A stretch of DNA of 64,000 nt, taken from Melitaea cinxia. Its lineage: Eukaryota > Arthropoda > Insecta > Lepidoptera > Nymphalidae. The notes under the pieces are model-generated. The model was not told the DNA's origin. It searched no databases and worked only from the letters and a program-made list of their open reading frames with translations. This document shows positions 47,501 to 57,869 of this stretch, piece after piece. How positions within the stretch are numbered: the stretch's first letter is position 1; each line of letters starts with the position of its first letter. The translations under genes and the position numbers were made by a program. The DNA lies in assembly GCF_905220565.1 (NCBI RefSeq), contig NC_059408.1, forward strand, positions 3,658,508 to 3,722,507, read 5' to 3'.

Positions 47501-47684
47501 TGGTCAACAACATCACGATGAAGCCTGGTTTGGACTCTTATCGGACAGGAGAAACAAAAAACACCAGAACAGCGACATCAGTGACACTAGCACATCTTTT
47601 CCTTGTTCGGTGTGTGGTAGAATCTGCCGCTCCCGTATCGGCTTGTACAGCCATCAGAAGAAATGCTCTTCAGACACCGCTTAA
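44514..47684 (+). pseudogene. LINE endonuclease/reverse transcriptase ORF, one in-frame stop
   Basis: 1057 codons in one frame, interrupted by a single TAA at 46638-46640 (codon 709). The N-terminal AP endonuclease shows WNVRTM (from residue 6), LQETR with catalytic Glu50, GDFNARVG (156-163), HQLDLVL (223-229) and DTDHSLV with Asp252/His253. The reverse transcriptase follows: GKSPGSDGTQAEIL (about 495), NSYRGISLLS, CGFRPRRSTVDMIF, motif A FVDLNKAFD (about 623) and motif B RRGVRQGCVLAPTLFGI. The stop comes next, and after it motif C LFADDA (about 743) and VDRFCYLGSTV. The C-terminus has RLRWLGHVHRMD, GRPLLRFKD and a Cys/His finger CSVCGRICRSRIGLYSHQKK near residue 1030. Because the stop separates motifs B and C, this copy cannot make an active enzyme unless the stop is read through. 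No frameshift is seen. Confidence 0.9.
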
Positions 47685-47767
47685 ATCGTCTGGAATAGAC
47701 GTAGAGGCCTATGATGATGATGATGACTAAACTAACTCAGCTATTCGGAATATATTTATTTATACAA

Positions 47768-47908
47768 CTAGGGCGGCAAATATACGTACGGGTCACCTAA
47801 TGGTAAGTGCTTACCGTAGTCTATAGATGTTTGCAACACGAGAAGCATTGAAAGAGCGTCGCCGACCCCAACTTTAAATCCCCCCAGTAGCTCTGGTAAC
47901 CTTACTTA
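47768..47908 (+). repeat. G-family repeat, left part (interrupted by Helitrons)
   Basis: TAGGGCGGCAAATATACGTA through AGCTCTGGTAACCTTACTTA. It continues at 48860 after the double Helitron insertion. Confidence 0.75.
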
Positions 47909-48361
47909 CTAGGACCTGGGTGACCGAGCTTAGCTCGGTATTTTTAGTAAATCGTGTTTTTTGAAAATCATATTTAAATACGAATTACACATTGATAAAA
48001 TATGAATAATTTTATTTTTTTTTAGAAAAAAAAAGAAAAAAAAAAGGATAATCGATCTGGAATACGTGAGGATTCGAACCATGATCTTTTCGGCCGAGCG
48101 CGATCGGCCGATTTCCCCTGAGCTATTACAACTTTATTGACAGATGCGAAATTTACCTTCTTATTCTAACGATATTGTAGCCATTTTTTCATTGCCTAAA
48201 AACAGGGATAAAACGACATTTTCTAAAAATGAATCCTAGCTAGATTTATTTATCTCCCCCGTAATCCCCTGTATACTAAATTTCATGAAAATCGTTGGAG
48301 CCGTTTCCGAGATTCAGATTATATATATATATACAAGAATTGCTCGTTTAATAGTATAAGA
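47909..48361 (-). mobile_element. Helitron copy A with internal pol III-like unit
   Basis: Read on the minus strand it starts TCTTATACTATTAAACGAGC and ends with the hairpin ACCGAGCTAAGCTCGGTCAC, then CCAGGTC and CTAG, followed by host T: the Helitron rule of 5' TC and hairpin before 3' CTAG|T. In the middle lies a tRNA-like stretch (GTAATAGCTCAGGGGAAATC, CGGCCGATCGCGCTCGGCCG, TGGTTCGAATCCTCACG), then a T-rich run. No Rep/helicase ORF is present, so it is non-autonomous. Confidence 0.75.
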
Positions 48362-48859
48362 GTACCCGGGTGACCGAGCTAAGCTCGGTATTTTTAGTAA
48401 ATCGTGTTTTTTGGAAATCATAAAGTATAAATACGAATTACATATTGATAAAATATGAATAATATTTTTCGATTTTACCGACATAATAATAAAAAATAAG
48501 AACAGTCTATTTAAAAAAAAATAACGAGTGCTATTAGAAAAAGAAAAAGAAAAAATAATTGATCAGGGACATGTGGATTTGATCCATGATCTTCTCGGTT
48601 GATCCCGAGCGGCCGATTTCCCACCGAGCTATTTCAACTACATTGACTTATGCGAAATTTACCTTCGTATTCTAACGATATTTTTTTCAATTCCTAAAAA
48701 CAGGGATAAAACGACATTTCCTGAAAATGAATCCTAGCTAGATAGATTTATCTCCCCCGAAACCCCCTAAATACTAAATTTTATGAAAGTCGTTGGAGCC
48801 GTTTCCGAGATTCAGATTCTATATATATATACAAGAATTGCTCGTTTAATAGTATAAGA
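48362..48859 (-). mobile_element. Helitron copy B, head-to-tail with copy A
   Basis: Same family and orientation as copy A, with no spacer between them. On the minus strand copy B's 3' hairpin (CCGAGCTTAGCTCGGTCACC, CGGGTAC) runs straight into copy A's 5' TCTTATACTATT, with the terminal CTAG lost at the joint. The outer 5' end TCTTATAC is at 48859. Its B box is mutated (GGATCAAATCC) and its anticodon-like hairpin altered. Confidence 0.75.
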
Positions 48860-49080
48860 TAGTAATACAGCATTGCTTGAGAGCAGTATTATTTAGCTGT
48901 GATCCTCTATTCCGTCAGGATGTTTCCTGCTGTGCCTTACCTCAGTTAACAAAGTTAGTAGAATTGGTGAATTGGGGATAGGGTCGGAAACGCGCTTGGG
49001 ATACTTCTGGTGTTACAGGCGTCTATAAGCTACGGCAATCGCCTACCATTAGGTGAGCCGTACGCTACTTTGCCGACCTA
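48860..49080. repeat. G-family repeat, right part, plus an inverted G piece
   Basis: 48860-48949 continues the plus-strand G copy (CAGCATTGCTTGAGAGCAGT ... CTTACCTCAGTTAACA). 48974-49080 is the 5' part of another G copy on the minus strand (ACAGGCGTCTATAAGCTACG ... TTTGCCGACCTA). The locus is a G-repeat foldback. Confidence 0.7.
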
Positions 49081-49518
49081 ATTTTATGAAAAAAAAAAAT
49101 AACTTAAACTACAAAGATCCCGAAGAGAAGAATAGAAAACACAAGTTACTCATTTTAATATTTAAAAAGTATTTAATATAAAAATAAATACAAACGGACA
49201 AATACTATTTATTTACACTTATGTATAATTATATCGTTTATACGAAAGGTGAGTATTGAATAAATATTATTACTGCGAATGTATTCCAAGTGGATTCCGT
49301 AGCTATTGGTCGACTTAAGCACTCGTAGACGTGCTACGAATGCTACGAGCTGCAGCTACGGACCACGTCGAATCTTAATATAATGAGATTATATTTTATT
49401 AGCAGTTCTTTTGACAACGATTTTTTTTAAGCGAATGGCGGTAGCATTGTTTGATAAATTCATTCACTTCTACGAAAAATACGACGTTCTGTATACACTT
49501 TTGTAAAGCAATTTAATA
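49081..49518. other. AT-rich non-coding DNA
   Basis: Contains a short stem-like CGTAG/CTACG-rich patch at 49310-49365. Nothing assigned. Confidence 0.4.
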
Positions 49519-49812
49519 TCTATACAAATAAATAAAATTGGAGTGTCTGTTTGTAATATTAAAATAACCACTTTTCACCAAATGCAAATATTTTTTTTAC
49601 AATTTTTGTCTGTCTGTCGGTCTCTTTGTTCCGGCTAATCTCTGAAACGGCTGGACCGTTTTGACGGAACTTTCACCGGCAGATAACTGATGTAATAAGG
49701 AGTAACTTCGCTACTTTTATTTTAGAAATTTATTTATTTTATAACTCTGCGAACTGAAAAATATCTTTTTTGTTAAATTCCACGCGGACGAAGTCGCGGG
49801 CACAGTTACTAA
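49519..49812 (+). mobile_element. Helitron-like element, relative of 23058
   Basis: Starts TCTATACAAATAAATAAAAT after A. Contains a (GTCT)-type tract at 49607-49625 and TCTGAAACGGCTGGACCGTT, then the 3' hairpin CGCGGACGAAGTCGCGGGCA and CTAA. Opposite orientation to the 23058 and 33176 copies. Confidence 0.7.
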
Positions 49813-51077
49813 ATTAATAAAACCTTTTGATACGCGTTGAGACGAATATATAGACAAAGGTTTCCCCCTTTTACATTTCAAATAATATACTATAACATAA
49901 TGACGTGCATATATATCTTATATATAACTAGATAGTTATCTGGAAGAAATCGCTATTTAGCGATAAGATCGCATTTGTAAATCTTGTATCTTTCTTTATA
50001 TGTGTCTGTATTTTAATGTACATTAAGAATAAATAAATAAATAAATAAAATCCCTTTGTTAATTAACCTCATAAAGCATATAACAAAGTTTTAACGAAGC
50101 GTTCCGTTGTGGTGAACTACATAAATGATTACTCGTAAAATCTTTATATTTTGGTCCATTTATTTTTATGGGACTATTTAATTCCTTTACATCGGGTATT
50201 CGTGGTTGAAACTTTATTGCTAAATATAATTCGGTTATAAATTTATTTATTTTATTAAAACTGGATAAAAATTAAAATGGTTTATTTATATTTATATACA
50301 AACTGAACATTGAATATATCACAAGTGTAACACAATGTGACTTTACCATGTAATAGTAAACATACTAAATGTTATTCAGTCTTGACAACGTCTTTCGCCG
50401 ATTTTTTTGGACAGGTTATTTTTATGTACAACTGAGATTACAATGGTGTTTTTCCTTTTCTTTTGATAATATTTTACATTATATGTGCTATGAATCAATT
50501 GACATATAACGACAATTCGTAGATTTATAAATATGAAAAAATTAACTACTTACAGAAATGATGTCACTGGCGAATTGTCGATGCAATTAACGATATGGCT
50601 TACCTCGCTGTCATTGTAAAATACCTGATCCCACGAGAGAATATCTAGAAAGATTTTGCATTTCCGACGTCGTTTATTAATTGCCAAGCAATTAAAAATT
50701 TTAATATAGTTCTTATTTTTTATTTAACATTACTTTATACATTTCAATTAATTATATTGACGTCGACTTGCCTTTAGAAATTTCAATATTACAATTCAAC
50801 AACTTCCATAAATGACAGATGGATTGTAAAAAATAAATTGAAATTCATATACTAAATTTCGGATTTAAATTTTACCAAAAATTAATTTTACAAAATGAGG
50901 TTCAAACTATAATGAAGTTGCACGAGTAATTGTAGAACGTACGCTCCGTGGCGGCCGCTAATGAAGAGAAGGCAACGTCATAATTTTAGCGAGTTATCAC
51001 CCTAAGTGCTTCGGTATATAATAAATATAAAATAAACATGTGTGGCGTGTTATTCTTTTTAAATTTATTTTTATCAT
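49813..51077. other. AT-rich non-coding DNA
   Basis: A short (AAAT)n tract lies at 50027-50049. Nothing else recognised. Confidence 0.45.
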
Positions 51078-51257
51078 GCTACTACCTGTGTCCCGAGGTT
51101 GTCACTAGTGTTAATTTGTGAATAAATATAGGCTATAGATCCTCGGTAAATGGGCTATCCAACACAAAGAACTTTTCAAATCGAGCAAGTAGTTCCTGAA
51201 ATTGGCGCATTCAAACAAACAAATAAACTTTTCAGCTTTATAATATTAGTACAGATA
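51078..51257 (-). mobile_element. Short Helitron-like element
   Basis: The plus-strand right end TTTATAATATTAGTACAGA and the inner phrase AATATAGGCTATAGATCCTC match the 25448/34977 group. The left (3') end is CTAC rather than CTAG, so it has decayed. Confidence 0.5.
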
Positions 51258-51480
51258 TAAATATACTTTCTTTACATTAAAAGTTTCGCCCTAGTCGATA
51301 CCACAACTTCGGCTCTTCCGTTTTCTCCCGTTAAAATACAGCGTATGTCACTCAGTGTTGATGTAGCATTCTATTGTTAAAAAAATTATAATACTCCAGT
51401 ACTTTTTGAGTTTATGTACAATAAAAAAACAAAAATCATATTTTTCCTCTATCAAATATTAGTATTACTATATTGTAATA

Positions 51481-52082
51481 CTAGCTGCTGCCCGCGACGT
51501 CGTCTGCGTGAACGCTATACAGCACCAAAAATACCTATGATTATACCTTTTAAAATACCATTCATATACCCGTTTCTTGTTTACATTTCATATCTACAGA
51601 AAAATTTCATAGATGGCGCTGCTTTAAAATTGTCTCGTCTACTTATATTCATTTAATTATGTTTATCGGCTTAGTTTCTTATATTCCGTGATTTTTATAG
51701 TGTAAAGCTAGCTTATATAGTATGATTATTAACATAATAACAACAAAATTCAAATATGAGTCATTAGATTACACATTGTTATAGAATGCGTTGAGGAAAT
51801 AAAGGTTCACTGCTCGTTCCCGGTAGGTGATAGCATGATAATACGTAGCCTATATGTTGACTCGACTTCTTAATAATATTCGTGCCAAATTTGAAGTAAA
51901 TCCATGCGGTACTTTTTGAGTTTATCCCGGACATACATACAGACAAACAGACACACAGACAAAAATTCTAAAACCTATATTTTTGGCTTCGGTATCGATT
52001 GTAGATCACACCCCAAGTATTCTTTTAAAAAAATATTCAATGTACAGTTTTGACTTTCCTACTATTTTATTATATGTATAGA
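51481..52082 (-). mobile_element. Helitron-like element, long form
   Basis: The plus-strand left end CTAGCTGCTGCCCGCGACGT (hairpin CGCGACGTCGTCTGCG) and right end CTATTTTATTATATGTATAGA give a 602-bp element with no coding capacity. A (GACA)-like tract lies at 51929-51961. The ORF at 51414-51656 overlaps it by chance. Confidence 0.6.
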
Positions 52083-53027
52083 TTGCTTATTAACAGACTA
52101 CACTTTGCAATGATTAAAAGCAAAAAGAAAAAAAAAGGAAGACAACAAAGCAGTGTAATTGAGGACTCACTTCTCTTATCCATATAAAAAATAAAATGTC
52201 AAATGTTAATAAAAAACGCTCATCACAGAACGGACTTCGATATAAGTTTCAGAAGCGTTCACAACAGTGTCCTGTAACATTTCAAATTCTATAAATAAAC
52301 GAATAATTGCTCTTCGGTCTCTGAAAATATTTTTTATTGACTTCAGTAAATTAACTTGAATTATTGATGTCATCATGGACATACGGATCTCTTATTTTTA
52401 CCTATTATTACAAAAACCAATCTTTCAATTCTTTTCGGATTCACTCATTACGTGTAGCTATAAAACTCCAAGCACTTCATGAACTTTAAGCGAATATACT
52501 AATTCCAATAATTTTGTGACACGTTCTGAGATATAAGTAAATCTGGGAAATTTAAACTAAAAATATATTTAACCATTAAAGTTTTATATAAGTCGAAAAT
52601 TCTCCTTCAATTAAACAGGTATACGTGCATAGCGTTTGGTAATGAGGGAATCTTAATGAGGACTAAGGCACGGCGTTCTCGCTCAAAATTCAATTGCGTC
52701 AGCTTAGATATAACTCTGATCACATATTATACAACAATTGTTTATGCGGCGTCATTGGTGTTGATTTATGACTGTTACGGTACTTTAGAGTTGAGTGGAT
52801 TCTTATTAATAAAAGTTTAACGTAAAATAAAGAACGCATACAGAAAAAAAAATTGATGAAATGAAACATTATACTGGTAAATGACTAAACGGCTTTAGCT
52901 TTTGTAATAACTTAGTATAATTTTATATTTATAAATTTAATTTAAACATTAAGATGAAACATTGGAAACGACGAAGTAAGGCATAGTGGTTTGTTTTCTT
53001 TTTGTTAATAGTTAAATTAGGTTACAA
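52083..53027. other. AT-rich non-coding DNA
   Basis: Nothing recognised. Confidence 0.45.
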
Positions 53028-53200
53028 AGAAACGCGGGGCGTCGTGGTAGTGCACGAAAGCGATCACATGATCAAGGTGCCGGCGGAAAAAAGATGTGGG
53101 TTTTAGTGTATAGTCTGGCACCTTAGGCTGGGAGTTCCACACTCCCGTCACCCTCGTGTGGCGGGGTTAGAGCGTAAATTGCATTTCCCAATCTATAAAA
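53028..53200. repeat. GC-richer block, probable interspersed repeat
   Basis: GCGGGGCGTCGTGGTAGTGC, GATCAAGGTGCCGGCGGAAA and CCCGTCACCCTCGTGTGGCG stand out from the AT-rich surroundings. There is no ORF and no second copy in the window, so the repeat call comes from impression only. Confidence 0.35.
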
Positions 53201-53822
53201 AAGGGTACATAGAAGCGCGCCTTTGAATTTTAATTTCAACAACCGAGTTCAAACGAAATTAAAATTTCTCGTCTTAAACCTGGCTAGAATTGTTTAGTGT
53301 TATGTTTCCAAGCGACTGGTACCGACAATCCCTATCGCTCCATCGTCCGTCCGTCTGTCAGTCGATCTGTCTCTCACTAGATTGCTTTTTGAAACTGTAT
53401 TATATATATAGGATATGTTTGAGGTTGACGTGAAAATGACTAAAATAAAGTAAAAAAATTAGAACATGAAAATTATTTAATTTTTTTAATATAATAAATG
53501 TAAAAGTGTATAGAGCTCAGTGAAAACAAATTAAACTATAACAAAGTCGAGTAATTATTTTGAAATGTCATAAAACCAGTCTTTTTATTATTGTATAAAT
53601 TTCATGACATGTCACAATATGTCTAATAAACAAGGATTAAATAAAATTTCGAATCCACAAAGATATAAAGCTACATTTTATGTGTTCATTTGATGAACTG
53701 ATAGTCGTATGTACTCGTAAAAATAGTACGACGGATAAAAACATCAAAAATATCTTTATCGAATGCGCTTTAAAGGCACTTTTGTAACGTCATTTTACAA
53801 ATTAAAATTATATTCATCTATA

Positions 53823-54008
53823 TCTATATAAATAAAAACGAATGTTGCTAAGCACATAACTCGAGAATGGCTTGAATAATTCGGCTAACTTATTTTTTTA
53901 CATGTTCCTTACGGCCCACGGAAGGTTTTAATAATTAAAATAATAATTATGATAATAATAATTTTTACAATTAACTTTGGACAGAACGAAGTCTGTCCGG
54001 GCAGCTAG
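53823..54008 (+). mobile_element. Short Helitron-like element, intact ends
   Basis: Starts A|TCTATATAAATAAAAACGAA and ends with the hairpin GGACAGAACGAAGTCTGTCC, GGGCAG and CTAG|T. The inner phrase GCATATAACTCGAGAATGGC-like (53850-53875) is a common lepidopteran signature. At 186 bp it is the clearest example of Helitron termini in the window. Confidence 0.75.
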
Positions 54009-54305
54009 TTTTTGATACATCAATTATACTCAATGTAAAGTTATCGCTGATTCGAAACGTAGATTATGAAGAGGAGAATCGCAAAGCAAGTCTGCACTTA
54101 CTCTTTAAAAAAAAACTTTTAGGGTATATAAAATTTTGTCGTCTGATATGACAAATAGTACTCCACTAAACTCACAAGTGTTTATCAATAATATAATCTT
54201 GAACCAAATATTAAGGGTAAATGGTGTAATCAATCAATGATATATAACTATATGCAGGCATATCTATAAACTCGTATTTACGTTACCGAAATTCAACATT
54301 CATAT

Positions 54306-54378
54306 AATTCTATCAATATAGAATTATTACAGTTTTTATTTTAAAGTTTGTCAATACAAACTTTAAAATAAAAACTGT
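54306..54378. repeat. Two adjacent hairpins, one with a perfect 22-bp stem
   Basis: AATTCTAT-CAAT-ATAGAATT at 54306-54325 is followed by 54329-54350 and 54357-54378, exact reverse complements (ACAGTTTTTATTTTAAAGTT...) around the loop TCAATA. Could be a small foldback element or a replication-derived palindrome. Confidence 0.7.
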
Positions 54379-54446
54379 TCAGTTTCTTGCCAACTCATCT
54401 CAGTTAAATTTTTCCGACTTGTTTCCGATCTTCTTATTATATGCTA

Positions 54447-54504
54447 ATGTCCAGCAGTGGACTGCAACTGCAATAGACAGAACTGACTGACTGACTGACT
54501 GAAT
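54447..54504 (+). repeat. S1 3' tail fragment with (ACTG)n end
   Basis: AATGTCCAGCAGTGGACTGC, then a short CAATAGACAGA and (CTGA)n replacing the usual (ATG)n. Only the last ~30 bp of S1 are present. Confidence 0.6.
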
Positions 54505-56472
54505 GACTTCTGATTATAAGTAAAATTTCAATTTGATTTTAATAAATATAATGAGTTCAGTAGTTTCATAGTACTTATTACAATAAAAACAAACAATTTT
54601 GCTCTTCTTTATATGAAAAGTTTTATAGTCGAGAGCTGAATAAAGTACGTTTATTGTGAAATGCTCTGCTGCGATTGCATTGAGTGGAATCAGTTATTTA
54701 TAGACTTACCTAGAATAATAAAGCATACATTTCTCGTCGTAAATGGGTTTTAAATTTTATCATCATAGAATTATTATTAATAAAATTAAACTTTTAAAAT
54801 ATATCTCTTTAAGTAGTTCCTAAAAATCAGTAGCTTTTTTATATGCCATTTGGCTAGGTATAAAGGACTTAAGTTTAAAAGCATGTTGTGTATACCTCAA
54901 ATTGATTGTACAATTACCGTAAATAATTTAAGTTTTATGCAGTAGATGTACCTAAGTAGCATTGTAACAATCGTTTGTATATCAAATACATAAATAAATA
55001 AATAAAAACATAAAAGATGAACTAAGTAGATTAGAAAATCTTAACTAAAACTTCCGTAAACATTACTTGTTTTCTTGGAAATTTGTTCGTACTGTATTAA
55101 CAGCCACTGGCTATTGATCTATTTCGGGTCCGATCCTCACTGAGATAGGTGTTTATATAGGCCATGCAGGTGTTTGCCATTGTTTGGGCGTCTTATTGTT
55201 GGGTATTTTCGGTCTTCCCTACAGAGGATTACCTACGAATGTTTAGAGCAGCGGCAAGTGAAGCATTTATTTTATCTACAGATATATACATCAAACTAAG
55301 TTACACTAACTTAATATCATTTAGACAATAGATATTAGATATTATAATCATTTAACCGACTTGAAATTTACCCTATTACATCACATATCTATAAATAAAA
55401 ACTTAGCTATATATCACACATTTCAAATATTAATCAAACGCAGACAACACAACCCTCGTAAAGCCATTAAACTAAACAAACACCCATAAATTTCCTAGAC
55501 TAGAAAATAGAATAAACAAATGAAAAATGACGTTAAACAATAGTACGAGTCCGCAAAGTTTCTAAAGCGGCAACCGAAAAGGATTTAGAAGACCCCGGAG
55601 TGCCTTAAAGTGTCCAGAAACGAGATAACTCCTTCGAGCAACACTTGATGTAATAAATAACTTTTATCTATTTGATGTTTTTAAAACAAACTCCTCAGTT
55701 TAGAGGCCTATTATTGAATAAATTTTTTATTTACAGTTTTAATTGGCGTTAAAATTGTACTACATTTTATAAGGATTAGCTCTTAACATTAAACTGTTAA
55801 CTATGTAGTTGTTTGTCGATATTTGAATTAGATAAAAAAGTTGAGGGTTTTAACATTAGTATCCTTGAACATTCAATATCGACAAGACCATATTCGAAAT
55901 CTTTGTCTTACGAAAGACCAAAATTTAATTTCTAAAATATAACAATAACGCAAATTTTTATTCCTTTACTCTCGAAAATGTTTTGCCGATTAAATGTTTA
56001 ATTAATGCTAAAGAACAAAAAGAATTTTAATTAACTCTATGTTTAATATTTTAAAATGTCGGAAAATCGTTCAAAAGTTATTTTCGACGTTCAAGCTATT
56101 TTAGAACATAATTTAAAAAGATAAAGGTTGTTATTGCTTGTAGAGCTTTGAAACATCAATATGAAAGTTCGGATTTATGGGGAGATAATAAAGGAAGACT
56201 ACCAAAAGCCGTAGGGTATATAAAGTAACGATCATTACATAGTGTTACATATTATATGGCGTATTAAAATATTTTAAAGTTAACGTTGATGTTTATTAAA
56301 ATTTTAATTTATACTTTATAATAATTAAGTTTCAGTGTAAGACGAGCATCACTCATTAAATACTACAGGAGTTCTTGATTATAGACTGTGTGTGGATTTC
56401 GGTTTTCAATTTGTTTAAGAAAATGTACAAAGTAAAAAAAATATTAATTATTGCTACATATTTATACATTAT
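54505..56472. other. AT-rich non-coding DNA
   Basis: Nothing gene-like recognised. Confidence 0.45.
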
Positions 56473-56606
56473 ATGGTACATTTTTCTTGCGTCGCTGCCG
56501 CTCCCGTATCGGCTTGTACAGCCATCAGAAGAAATGCTCTTCAGACACCGTTTAAATCGTCTGGAATAGACGTAAAGGCCCATGATGATGGTACATTTTT
56601 CTTGCG
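56473..56606 (+). mobile_element. 5'-truncated copy of the RTE-like LINE, 19-bp target duplication
   Basis: ATGGTACATTTTTCTTGCG occurs at 56473-56491 and 56588-56606. Between them is a ~96-bp piece (TGCCGCTCCCGTATCGGCTT, AGCCATCAGAAGAAATGCTC ... GTCTGGAATAGACG) matching 47628-47716 of the full element with very few differences, and ending in a short ATGATG tail. This is a textbook truncated LINE insertion and supports the boundary assigned to the full-length copy. Confidence 0.85.
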
Positions 56607-56792
56607 AGCGGCCGTCTGTCTCGCAAAGCTGTCGGTCCCTGTTGTCATCACAGACACCTGTTAGCGATCGTTACTCATAGAAAGCAATACATCCGCTAAC
56701 CCGCAGTGGAACAGCATAGTGGATCAAGCTCCAAACCTTCTCCTACATAGACAAAGAGGCCTATATCCAGCAGTGGGGTGATACAGGCTGAA
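56607..56792 (+). repeat. T-family SINE, 3' part
   Basis: CTGTCGGTCCCTGTTGTCAT, GATCGTTACTCATAG, TCCGCTAACCCGCAGTGGAA, AGAGGCCTATATCCAGCAGT and GATACAGGCTGAA follow the T-family order. The tRNA head is missing, and the truncated LINE was inserted at or near its left edge. Confidence 0.7.
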
Positions 56793-57869
56793 TCCTCGTA
56801 TAGTATTTCTTTTAAGTTCATTCATTAAGAAACACACAACTGTAGCAGACATCATAACTTAACACTAAAATATATTTAATAGAACAAATTCTATTACGTA
56901 AACAAGCGCATGTGATTCATCGTATGTTTTATTGTTCATTCCCATTCTTGACTAAGTCTTCAGCTTCTTAAATATACCAAACACGCTAGATTTGCATCTA
57001 ATAAGATGCTCTTTAATAAATGATTTACCAACACTCTTCATCTTTGGGTGCACAAAAAAAACAGCATTGTTTAGGATATATATGCTGACGTCTTTGAAAA
57101 AAAAGGGCTTGGTGGAAGTGTCCAATTGTAAACTTAAGACGCCATCGTTTCGTATCTCACTATAAACGTATGGATTAAACGATAGCTTCCATTTACATTT
57201 ACATCCGTTTGATATCAGCGATCAGATTAAGTTCTTGACCATCTCGTTTAAAATCAATTTCAGAAAATCGTTAAGGCTATTTCATAAGTGTAAATATTGA
57301 AATTGTAAAAATGCAAAGCGATAATATACGTCAGATTAACACTTCTCAATATTAGGAACTAGAAAATTACATGAATTACTAATTATGTCTTTGGGGTAGA
57401 TTAGGTAAATATTAGCTTAATAAAATTAATTGTACGTTCGCAGGAATGATAATTAGGAATCGCTACACAGGCAAAAACTGCTCGGCTTAAAATAACGCAA
57501 TTTTATCTGCTTATACTAGTTATCGATTTTTCACAAAATAGTATTTTAAAGATGGTATTCAATAATTTTATAATATTGTTATTTATTCTACTTTATTGGT
57601 ATAAATAAGAACAGCGGGATGTTGCAAGCAATCGAATATTTCTGTTGTCCTAATCGAATTCAATCTCAAGAAATTTTTACTAAAAGATTTTCATCATTTT
57701 TTTTTATACGAATTGCTATGATATGGTACACCCTAGTTCATAAAACTCATATTTCCTACCACATGTATCGAAGCAAATGCTTTTTAGTACACTGTGTCTG
57801 AGACTGCACATATTACGCTTTTTATCAGCTAAGGTATTACTCGACACTAACAAATCTTATCTTATCTTA
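56793..57869. other. AT-rich non-coding DNA
   Basis: Ends in a (TCTTA)n run at 57854-57875 that merges with the Helitron's 5' TCTTATAC. Otherwise nothing recognised. Confidence 0.45.

Larger units (their letters stand above)
43846..47736 (+). mobile_element. Full-length RTE/BovB-like LINE with 11-bp target duplication
   Basis: ACTAAACTAAC occurs at 43846-43856 and 47726-47736, bounding a 3869-bp element that begins CGCCGTGTTGGCCGTGTGGT and ends GAGGCCTATGATGATGATGA. The order is a 5' leader (43857-about 44510), one long ORF for endonuclease plus reverse transcriptase (44514-47684), a 41-bp 3' end, and an (ATG)n tail instead of poly(A). Complete 5' ends are uncommon among LINE copies, so this is a well-preserved and probably young insertion. 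The clade call rests on the AP endonuclease, the lack of a separate ORF1, the short 3'UTR and the tandem-repeat tail. Confidence 0.85.
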
